5,974 nucleotides of DNA. Source: Cardiobacteriales bacterium. GTDB taxonomy: Bacteria > Pseudomonadota > Gammaproteobacteria > Cardiobacteriales > Wohlfahrtiimonadaceae. The translations under genes and the position numbers were made by a program. This document shows positions 1-4,629 of this stretch, one piece after another; the stretch's first letter is position 1; the number at the start of each line of letters is the position of its first letter. The notes beneath the pieces were generated by a model. The model was not told where the DNA came from. It saw only the letters and a list, made by a program, of their open reading frames with translations, and ran no database searches. Location of the stretch: NCBI GenBank assembly GCA_030150565.1, contig JASLFR010000051.1, positions 1-5,974 of the forward strand. The letters are read 5' to 3'.

Positions 1-306
1 CGTGCAGAATTTATCGCCTCCGCGATCCCCAATGCAAAGGTGATGCCAAAAATGAGCCTACAGGAGACAGGCGAGATTATTGCGCAAGCATCCGCTGTTG
101 TCGCTGTTGATACTGGGCTCGCTCACCTTGCCAATACTCAAAATCGCCCAATGGTTACCCTCTTTCTCAATGGCCCTACCAGTTATGCAGGCCCTATTCC
201 TACAGCTGAAGAGAGACGAGTGATCAATCTTGGTGGAAAAAATGAGTGCCCATCGGTAGAGTCGGTAATCGAAGCGCTCAAATCCTTTAATCTCACAACC
301 GATTAA
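1..306 (+). CDS. waaC: Lipopolysaccharide heptosyltransferase I, C-terminal part (partial)
   Basis: This is the last 101 codons of a gene that enters from the left edge in frame 1 and ends at TAA 304-306. The family (GT9, ADP-heptose:LPS heptosyltransferase) adds L-glycero-D-manno-heptose to Kdo on lipid A at the cytoplasmic face of the inner membrane, building the inner core of lipopolysaccharide. The visible part is the end of the C-terminal nucleotide-binding domain. The segment AVDTGLAHLA, with Asp at fragment residue 37, matches the conserved donor-binding loop of the family and resembles VGVDTGLSHL of enterobacterial WaaC. It is followed by a strand ending in NGPTS, where the family usually has YGPT. 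The final residues form a helix typical of the family's C-terminus. WaaC fits better than WaaF, whose loop usually reads NDSGLMH, but the N-terminal half is missing, so the subfamily is probable rather than certain. Confidence 0.78.
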   Translation, partial: RAEFIASAIPNAKVMPKMSLQETGEIIAQASAVVAVDTGLAHLANTQNRPMVTLFLNGPTSYAGPIPTAEERRVINLGGKNECPSVESVIEALKSFNLTTD

Positions 307-311
307 GAGAG

Positions 312-354
312 AAAAAGCCCAAAATTATGATCATTGCTAATCATAACTTTGGGC
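312..354 (-). terminator. Rho-independent terminator of the exported-protein gene
   Basis: The arms at 317-331 and 340-354 pair over 15 positions around an 8-base loop. Read as minus-strand RNA, the single non-Watson-Crick position becomes a G-U pair and the hairpin is followed by five U residues and then a pyrimidine run. Read as plus-strand RNA, the same position is an A-C mismatch and the tail is CTCTTC. It therefore suits the minus-strand gene ending at 411 best. It may also weakly stop the converging heptosyltransferase transcript, for which I see no better terminator. Confidence 0.75.
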
Positions 355-410
355 CTCTTCACTCCGTAAGGAGAGATGTGAGATTGATCGAGCTTCTGAG
401 TTTCTCTCTT

Positions 411-1040
411 TTATAGATCAGGGCGCACTCTTTTTAGGAGCTCCTCAGGAACCTCCCCTTGAACAGAGCAGACAATCATACTCTGCTTACGACCCAATTT
501 CTGAATGTAGAGCATCTTCTCTGTCCCTACTTCAGGGAAGACGCGGTCATCATCATCCGCTTTCTTCTCCCATGTTGAGGTAACTGGATTGTAGATCTCA
601 TTACCGGTGTAATACATCCGCCCTTCCCGCTTCCAATCGAAGTTGTTGAGGTAGTTGCTCACCTGTTCAGGGGTTGCTTCAAGGACGATTCCCCAAAAGT
701 AGTAGCGCCCCATATCAAATTCACTCAAATCGGTAACAGAATCGTAATATCCTAAGATTCCGTAAGGAAAAAGCGCAAATTTTTCACGAAAGTCGTTCCG
801 ACTCTTATCTGAATTCTCCCGATCCTCTACTAAAAAATGGGCGATCTTACGGCTATTGATCCGCTTTAAATCAGGATGGCGATGCTCTTCATCATACAGC
901 TGCTCAAAAAATTGGTGATTGCACTGTGCAAAGGTGCGGATTAAGTGGGTATCACGCTTCTCTTGCGCAAAAATGGGAGTGGTGACAAAACCGACAACCA
1001 TCAATGCTGCCGTTAGCCACCCTTTATGGGTTTTCATCAT
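411..1040 (-). CDS. Secreted/periplasmic protein of unknown function
   Basis: I do not recognise this 209-residue protein. The N-terminus has a Lys/His-containing start, a hydrophobic core at residues 8-24 and a signal-peptidase-I-like site (IFA before QEK), so cleavage after Ala25 would release a mature protein of about 184 residues. There is no lipobox cysteine. The mature part is soluble, charged and rich in aromatic residues, with a Tyr/Trp-rich centre around residues 110-150, a run of four aspartates near 162-165, and only two cysteines, Cys40 and Cys191, near opposite ends. A disulfide between them is plausible in the periplasm but is inferred. The start is ATG at 1038-1040, preceded by AAGGAG (1048-1053) at a 7-base spacing; a second ATG follows directly. 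It has a terminator on each side and appears to be transcribed alone. Its neighbours give no hint of its role. Confidence 0.8.
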   Translation of the reverse strand: MMKTHKGWLTAALMVVGFVTTPIFAQEKRDTHLIRTFAQCNHQFFEQLYDEEHRHPDLKRINSRKIAHFLVEDRENSDKSRNDFREKFALFPYGILGYYDSVTDLSEFDMGRYYFWGIVLEATPEQVSNYLNNFDWKREGRMYYTGNEIYNPVTSTWEKKADDDDRVFPEVGTEKMLYIQKLGRKQSMIVCSVQGEVPEELLKRVRPDL

Positions 1041-1041
1041 C

Positions 1042-1130
1042 TAGATGCTCCTTCATTGATCAATAAAAACTCAATCTATCGCTGCTCATTTCAGCGAAGA
1101 ATAGATGCTCGAAATAGTTACTAAAAACTC
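1042..1130. repeat. Two pairs of 9-base direct repeats in the leader of the exported-protein gene
   Basis: TAGATGCTC occurs at 1042-1050 and 1102-1110, and TAAAAACTC at 1064-1072 and 1122-1130, in the same order and with offsets of 60 and 58 bases. The copy at 1042 overlaps the ribosome binding site of the gene starting at 1040. The copy at 1122 overlaps the U-tract of the upstream terminator. The bases between them are not clearly alike. This could be a decayed tandem duplication of about 60 bases, a duplicated regulatory site, or chance in AT-rich DNA. Confidence 0.45.
1079..1097. repeat. Small perfect hairpin in the 5' leader
   Basis: TCGCTG (1079-1084) and CAGCGA (1092-1097) are exact reverse complements around a 7-base loop. 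The dyad lies 39 bases upstream of the start codon of the exported-protein gene. It has no U-tract on either side, so it is not a terminator. It might be an operator or an mRNA leader structure; its function is unknown. Confidence 0.4.
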
Positions 1131-1157
1131 CCTGCTTAGCTCTTTTAGCAGAGAGTT
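1123..1157 (-). terminator. Rho-independent terminator of the LysR-family gene
   Basis: The arms 1126-1136 and 1147-1157 form an 11-position stem with a 10-base loop. As minus-strand RNA all positions pair, one of them as G-U, and the stem runs into UUUUU (bases 1127-1123). As plus-strand RNA that position is a C-A mismatch and no U-tract follows. It lies 100 bases beyond the LysR-gene stop codon and separates that transcript from the exported-protein gene. Confidence 0.72.
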
Positions 1158-1162
1158 ATTGC

Positions 1163-1185
1163 TCGATAACATATTATTATATCGA
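1163..1185. repeat. AT-rich inverted repeat
   Basis: TCGATA (1163-1168) and TATCGA (1180-1185) are exact reverse complements around 11 AT-rich bases. A longer imperfect version, GCTCGATA with TATTGAGC (1161-1193), overlaps it. The spacer contains a consensus TATAAT on the minus strand (1176-1181), but I see no matching -35 element. It could be an operator, a promoter fragment, or a structure in the 3' untranslated region of the LysR-gene mRNA. Confidence 0.35.
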
Positions 1186-1256
1186 TATTGAGCCATCATT
1201 TGCGAGCTTTTATCTCTCAATTTAAGAAATATTCTCATTTAATGATTGATTGCGAC

Positions 1257-2147
1257 TCAATTGAGGCGATAGAAGGGGGAGATTGCATCATGCCGAGCAA
1301 GCTCTATCGTCTCGATAAAGGCTTGAAGTGCTGGGGGAAGAGAGTCCGCTTCCCGATAGATAAAGACCGTTGTAATAGCGCTAAACTCCTCAGGGAGTGT
1401 ATGACAATAGATTAATCCGCTCTGCTCATAATGTTGCACAGCAGAATAGGGAACATAAGCGATCCCAAGCCCTGAGATAACGCTCCCTAATGTGGTCTCT
1501 AAAGTACCTAACTCCATATTTTTCGTCGGTCTGCGCCCAATTGAGGTGAGCCACTCCCGAAGTTTTGCGCGATATCCACACCCATCAGAGAAGCTTAAAA
1601 GAGGACGATCGAGGAGCGACTCAATCTCATCAACAGGCTCATCAGCAATGAGAACTAAACGCTCCTCAAAAACAGACATCTCGGCAAGGTCGGGGTGACT
1701 TGAAAGGCGGCTCTTCGTCACAAAAGCGCCATCAAGCTGATAATTGAGCACCTTATCCCGCAACTCTGCCGTCACCCCTGTTGAGAGTCTTAGATCCACC
1801 GCCTGATAATTTTTATTAAATTTAGAGAGAATCAGGGGGAGTTTAATCACCGTCTCCACCGATGCAATCTCAAGCTGCCCCATCACGCCCGATCGTTGGT
1901 GCGCCATCGCAATCATCTCCTCCGTTAGCCCAATAATGCGCTGAGCATAATCGCGAAGAATCTTCCCCTCTGGGGTCAATACCATCCCCTCACGGCTACG
2001 AAAAAAGAGCTGCGTCTCTAATCGCTCCTCCAATTTCTGAATGCGGGAGCTAATATTGGATTGCACATAATTGAGCTTTTTTGCAGCCTCACTAATTGTG
2101 CCTAAAGCGGCTACCTGATCAAAAATTTTCAAATCTCGGATATTCAT
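1257..2147 (-). CDS. LysR-type transcriptional regulator
   Basis: This 296-residue protein has the usual LysR family length. The N-terminal winged helix-turn-helix covers residues 3-62, with the typical order TISEAAKKLNYVQSNISSRI followed by LEERLETQLFFRS and the wing segment GMVLTPEGKIL. A linker helix occupies about residues 63-88. The periplasmic-binding-protein-like effector domain runs from about residue 90 to 285 and includes LDGAFV and a GCGYR motif with Cys190, a pattern seen in many LysR proteins; the effector is unknown. I chose the ATG at 2145-2147 because GGAG (2153-2156) sits 5 bases upstream and the protein then begins MNIRDLKIF, as LysR proteins normally do. An ATG five codons earlier (2160-2162) lacks a ribosome binding site. 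The gene is divergent from an EamA transporter, its probable target. The specific orthologue cannot be named. Confidence 0.93.
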   Translation of the reverse strand: MNIRDLKIFDQVAALGTISEAAKKLNYVQSNISSRIQKLEERLETQLFFRSREGMVLTPEGKILRDYAQRIIGLTEEMIAMAHQRSGVMGQLEIASVETVIKLPLILSKFNKNYQAVDLRLSTGVTAELRDKVLNYQLDGAFVTKSRLSSHPDLAEMSVFEERLVLIADEPVDEIESLLDRPLLSFSDGCGYRAKLREWLTSIGRRPTKNMELGTLETTLGSVISGLGIAYVPYSAVQHYEQSGLIYCHTLPEEFSAITTVFIYREADSLPPALQAFIETIELARHDAISPFYRLN

Positions 2148-2152
2148 CTCAT

Positions 2153-2156
2153 CTCC
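2153..2156 (-). promoter_or_regulatory. Ribosome binding site deciding the LysR start
   Basis: GGAG on the minus strand lies 5 bases before the ATG at 2145-2147. It is itself inside the short extension that would be coded from the upstream ATG at 2162, which has no Shine-Dalgarno sequence in front of it. This favours the shorter, 296-residue protein. Confidence 0.65.
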
Positions 2157-2173
2157 ACTCATCGATTAATGAT

Positions 2174-2186
2174 TCACAAATAGTGA
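2174..2186. promoter_or_regulatory. Putative LysR recognition site (T-N11-A dyad 1)
   Basis: TCAC (2174-2177) and GTGA (2183-2186) are exact reverse complements around AAATA, giving the T-N11-A form expected of LysR-family sites. Its centre (2180) lies about 66 bases upstream of the start point predicted for the transporter promoter and 32 bases, about three helical turns, from the second dyad. It also lies in the predicted leader of the lysR transcript. The arms are short, so assignment rests on spacing and context. Confidence 0.45.
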
Positions 2187-2197
2187 TACCTAGTCTC

Positions 2198-2225
2198 AAT
2201 ATAAATCGTTTTACACGATAGTTAA
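2198..2225 (-). promoter_or_regulatory. Predicted promoter of the LysR gene
   Basis: On the minus strand, TTAACT (2225-2220) and TATATT (2203-2198) are separated by 16 bases. They match the sigma-70 consensus at 4 of 6 and 5 of 6 positions. The T-N11-A dyad at 2205-2219 fills the spacer almost exactly, which predicts that the regulator represses its own gene. The transcript would start near 2191, with a leader of about 44 bases to the chosen ATG. Confidence 0.5.
2205..2219. promoter_or_regulatory. Putative LysR binding site (T-N11-A dyad 2)
   Basis: ATCGT (2205-2209) and ACGAT (2215-2219) are exact reverse complements around TTTAC and include a T-N11-A pattern (2206-2218). The site overlaps the predicted -35 region of the transporter promoter and the spacer of the lysR promoter. 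That is where an activation site for the transporter and an autorepression site would be expected. Confidence 0.55.
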
Positions 2226-2239
2226 AGATAAATTAGAGT
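2210..2239 (+). promoter_or_regulatory. Predicted promoter of the EamA transporter
   Basis: TTTACA (2210-2215; 5 of 6 matches to the -35 consensus) and TAGAGT (2234-2239; 4 of 6 to the -10 consensus) are 18 bases apart. The weak -10 and long spacer suit a promoter that needs an activator, and the -35 lies inside a LysR-type dyad. Transcription would start near 2246, about 37 bases before the ATG. Confidence 0.42.
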
Positions 2240-2282
2240 AGAGTTCTTATCAGCCCACCCTTTTTGCAAGGAGCGATCGATT

Positions 2283-3341
2283 ATGCGAGGAAATAATATT
2301 CTATACGGTGCCCTACTGCTCACTATAGCGAGCGCCTCTTGGGGTGCGATGTTTCCAGTAGCGGCAGCAATTTTTGAGACTGTTAGCCCCTTCTACTTCA
2401 CCCTGTTGCGCTATCTGCCTGTTGCGCTCATTTTAACGGTAATGCTCTATCTCAAAGAGGGGCGCTCCGCCTTTTCAGTTAAAGGGGCGCACGTTTCACT
2501 CTGGTTCTTTGGAGTGATGGCGTTTACCGTCTACAATCTGCTCATCTTTATTGGGCAAGATCAATTGGGAGCATCGGGCATTCTGTTAGCTTCTGTGATG
2601 GAAGCTGCCGCGCCGATTATCTCAATTGTTGTGATGTGGGCGATCTTTAAGAAGCGACCTGCACTCTTCACTCTGCTCACCATTATCGCGGCCTTTTTTG
2701 GTGTTCTGTTAGTAGTCACTAATGGTGATTTTTCACTTCTTTTAGAGGGAGATCGACTCCTTCCCCTCTTCTATCTCTTCTTGGCAGCGCTTGGGTGGGC
2801 GCTCTACACTATTGGTGGCTCCCGCTTCCCTAGCTGGTCTGTCTTACGCTACTCAACGCTCACTATTCTTTATGGAATGGCGACAACAACGGTTTTCGTC
2901 ATGATAGGGACTCTTCTTGGCATGATTGAGGCCCCAACGCTCACCGAGATCTATAACATTCGTTACCACATGCTCTTTATGATCCTCTTCCCCGGCCTCT
3001 TCGCCCTTTTAGGGTGGAATAAAGGGGTGCAGATTTTAACGCCGATTAATGCGATTCTCTTTATCAATTTCGCTCCTGTTACAACCATCATTATCCGAAT
3101 GATTCAAGGGTATACGATTCAGCCCCTTGAATTGATTGGGGTAGCGATTGTCTGTGCGATGATTATCGCTAATAACCTCTACCAAAGAGTGGTGGGGCGT
3201 AAAGAGGTGAAAGAGCGTACAGAAGAGGCGATTAACAACTATTTGGAAGAGCACCCAACAGATCGACGAGTAAAGAAAAGAAAGATTAAAAAGGTAGAGA
3301 ATCACCCCTTTAATAGGGAATTAAAATCGAGCCACTCCTAG
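2283..3341 (+). CDS. EamA/DMT-family membrane transporter
   Basis: This 352-residue protein is an inner-membrane protein of the drug/metabolite transporter superfamily, most of whose bacterial members export amino acids or other small metabolites; its substrate cannot be told from sequence. Ten hydrophobic segments are visible at about residues 7-30, 34-57, 71-92, 98-122, 127-148, 160-179, 188-214, 230-252, 255-277 and 282-303. They form two EamA repeats of five helices. SWGAMFP in helix 1 and the LLRYLPVALI region in helix 2 are typical of the first repeat. After the last helix there is a tail of about 49 highly charged residues with a lysine/arginine-rich stretch near 328-337, longer than usual and probably cytoplasmic. 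The ATG at 2283 follows AAGGAG (2268-2273) at a 9-base spacing. The divergent LysR gene is the likely regulator. Confidence 0.9.
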   Translation: MRGNNILYGALLLTIASASWGAMFPVAAAIFETVSPFYFTLLRYLPVALILTVMLYLKEGRSAFSVKGAHVSLWFFGVMAFTVYNLLIFIGQDQLGASGILLASVMEAAAPIISIVVMWAIFKKRPALFTLLTIIAAFFGVLLVVTNGDFSLLLEGDRLLPLFYLFLAALGWALYTIGGSRFPSWSVLRYSTLTILYGMATTTVFVMIGTLLGMIEAPTLTEIYNIRYHMLFMILFPGLFALLGWNKGVQILTPINAILFINFAPVTTIIIRMIQGYTIQPLELIGVAIVCAMIIANNLYQRVVGRKEVKERTEEAINNYLEEHPTDRRVKKRKIKKVENHPFNRELKSSHS

Positions 3342-3365
3342 TAGCACCTCTTCCCAAAAATAGAG

Positions 3366-3391
3366 AAGCCCTGATGAGTCAGGGCTTTTTT
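3366..3391 (+). terminator. Rho-independent terminator after the EamA gene
   Basis: AAGCCCTGA (3366-3374) and TCAGGGCTT (3379-3387) are perfect reverse complements around the loop TGAG, and a T-tract runs to 3391. It lies 25 bases after the transporter stop codon. It also sits 24 bases beyond the end of the converging yffB gene, but on that strand the hairpin is followed by TCTCTA, so termination there would be weaker. Confidence 0.9.
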
Positions 3392-3414
3392 ACATTTAGA
3401 GTAGATCGTTGCAA

Positions 3415-3780
3415 CTACTCTTGATCGAAATATTTTCGATACTGATCCTCTTTAAAACCGATCAAGGCGCCATGATCCCCAACTAGAAGGGGGCGACGCA
3501 GAACAGTTGGCGCTTCAATAATGATTGGAATCGCCTTCTCAAGCTGCTCTTCAACAAGTATCTCACGAGTCGCTTCATCCATCTGCCGCCATGTTGCACT
3601 GCGGCTATTAATTAAAGATCGAAGATCGACTAACAGCAATAGTTCGTGCAGAAGATCAGCATCAATTCCATCTTTACGGTAATCATGAAAATCGTAAGCG
3701 ATACCATGCTCCTCTAGCCATTTACGCGCTTTTCGCACCGTATCGCAGTTAGAAATGCCATATAGAATAATATTTTTCAC
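3415..3780 (-). CDS. yffB: YffB/ArsC-family thioredoxin-fold protein
   Basis: This 121-residue protein matches the ArsC/Spx-like family, and within it the YffB branch, in length and along the whole chain. The N-terminal strand is followed by YGISNCDTVRKARKWLEEHGI, with a single cysteine at residue 12 at the start of helix 1, then FHDYRKDG. The C-terminal part has PTVLRRPLLV with Arg95-Arg96-Pro97 near residues 91-100, and ends in GFKEDQYRKYF. Family members use this cysteine with glutathione or a protein partner. True arsenate reductase is less likely, because the flanking sequence follows YffB (NCDT) rather than the arsenate-reductase loop. The physiological substrate of YffB is not established. 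The start is GTG (3778-3780), supported by AAGGAG at 3787-3792 with 6-base spacing. It lies 35 bases after the NAD(P)-binding gene and probably shares its transcript. Confidence 0.9.
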   Translation of the reverse strand: MKNIILYGISNCDTVRKARKWLEEHGIAYDFHDYRKDGIDADLLHELLLLVDLRSLINSRSATWRQMDEATREILVEEQLEKAIPIIIEAPTVLRRPLLVGDHGALIGFKEDQYRKYFDQE

Positions 3781-3815
3781 TCTCTACTCCTTCCCCATAC
3801 TCTGGGATCGATAAA

Positions 3816-4451
3816 TTAAGCCCAAACGACTGAGATCCGCTGATTAGGATGTCGATTATGGATCATCTCATCCACAAAAGCGATGGCGTAATCGGCATAG
3901 CTGATCTCGCTTCTGCCACTATGATTGAAGATGAGATGCTCAGCACCGAGCCGATAGTACCCCGTTCTCTCCCCATCAGGGATGAAATTAGCAGCAGGAC
4001 TGAGGTAATTCCAGTGGAGGGAGTTGCTCTCCTGAAGTCTCTTTAATCCCTCCGCCATCGCTCGAGCTGTAGGTAAAAATTGGGGTGGAAAATCGGGCGT
4101 TTGGTAGAGTTGAGTCCTCTCTTCTGGATCAACATAGAGAGAGCCTGCACCTCCCACCACCATTAGGCGGGTCTCGCTCCCCTCTAATAGCTCTATGAGG
4201 TGAATTAGGGAAGTTAAATGCTCCTCCTCTCTCCCCTCATCTGCCCGAAAAGCATCGACAACAATATCAAATATACTTAAATCCTCAGCACTTAAGTCGA
4301 AGAGATCGGACTCTAAAGTCGGGATCCCCTCCTCTACTTTAGAGGCGCTCCGCACAATTGCTGTAACGGATAATCCTCTACCGATCGCCTCTTTAACAAT
4401 TAAACCTCCAGCTCGACCTGTCGCGCCAATTACACCAATATTGAGTTCCAT
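3816..4451 (-). CDS. NAD(P)-binding Rossmann protein, COG2910-like (putative NADH-flavin reductase)
   Basis: This 211-residue protein is an atypical short-chain-dehydrogenase-like protein. It starts with a beta strand and GATGRAG (Gly9, Gly12, Gly15), the dinucleotide-binding loop. Arg34 after the second strand (TAIVRSASKV) favours NADPH. VVDAF at 64-68 and LMVVGGAGSLYV at 96-107 are the next core strands; the latter is characteristic of this group. WNYLSPAANFIPDGERTGYYRLG (147-169) and SYADYAIAFVDEMIHNRHPNQRISV (184-208) match its C-terminal signature. There is no Tyr-x-x-x-Lys catalytic pair. Family names such as putative NADH-flavin reductase or nucleoside-diphosphate-sugar epimerase are predictions, so the reaction is unknown. 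The ATG is preceded by a purine-rich AAGGGGGAAG. The gene is probably cotranscribed with the downstream yffB. Confidence 0.85.
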   Translation of the reverse strand: MELNIGVIGATGRAGGLIVKEAIGRGLSVTAIVRSASKVEEGIPTLESDLFDLSAEDLSIFDIVVDAFRADEGREEEHLTSLIHLIELLEGSETRLMVVGGAGSLYVDPEERTQLYQTPDFPPQFLPTARAMAEGLKRLQESNSLHWNYLSPAANFIPDGERTGYYRLGAEHLIFNHSGRSEISYADYAIAFVDEMIHNRHPNQRISVVWA

Positions 4452-4540
4452 ACGCTTCCCCCTTCGATTCGCTAATGCTTTCTATTTATTACTAATCTCC
4501 ATACTACGCCTTCCCACTTCAAGAGAAAGTTTTTTCTTTA

Positions 4541-4561
4541 AATCATCACCATTGAATGATT
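4541..4561. repeat. Inverted repeat upstream of the NAD(P)-binding gene
   Basis: AATCAT (4541-4546) and ATGATT (4556-4561) are exact reverse complements with 9 bases between them. The dyad lies about 90 bases upstream of the start of the gene at 4451 and has no U-tract. It could be an operator for that gene, but I could not place a convincing promoter next to it. Confidence 0.3.
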
Positions 4562-4582
4562 AACCTTCTTTTAAGAGCGGTA

Positions 4583-4606
4583 CAAAAAAGCCCCTAAAAG
4601 GGGCTT
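4583..4606 (-). terminator. Rho-independent terminator of the histidine operon
   Basis: On the minus strand, AAGCCCC (4606-4600) and GGGGCTT (4594-4588) form a perfect 7-base-pair stem around a 5-base loop, followed by a run of T. The hairpin starts 24 bases after the stop codon of hisF-hisIE, as expected for the end of the operon. Confidence 0.88.
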
Positions 4607-4629
4607 GTTAATCTTCAATTTAAATAATG

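Noticed and set aside
359..410. Small dyad CTCC-GTAA-GGAG and purine/pyrimidine runs as a second terminator
   Set aside because: The stem is only four base pairs with no U-tract next to it; the hairpin at 317-354 explains termination better.
1188..1415. Plus-strand open frame of 75 codons
   Set aside because: It overlaps the 3' end of the LysR gene on the opposite strand, has no ribosome binding site, and its product resembles nothing; it is a shadow of the LysR reading frame.
2145..2162. Upstream ATG giving a LysR protein longer by five residues
   Set aside because: There is no Shine-Dalgarno sequence before it, while the ATG at 2147 has one and gives the usual LysR N-terminus.
3036..3305. 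Minus-strand open frame of 89 codons inside the EamA gene
   Set aside because: It lies wholly within a well-supported membrane-protein gene; the hydrophobic look of its start is a by-product of the opposite strand.
3849..4046. Plus-strand open frame of 65 codons
   Set aside because: It is antisense to the NAD(P)-binding gene, with no ribosome binding site and no recognisable product.
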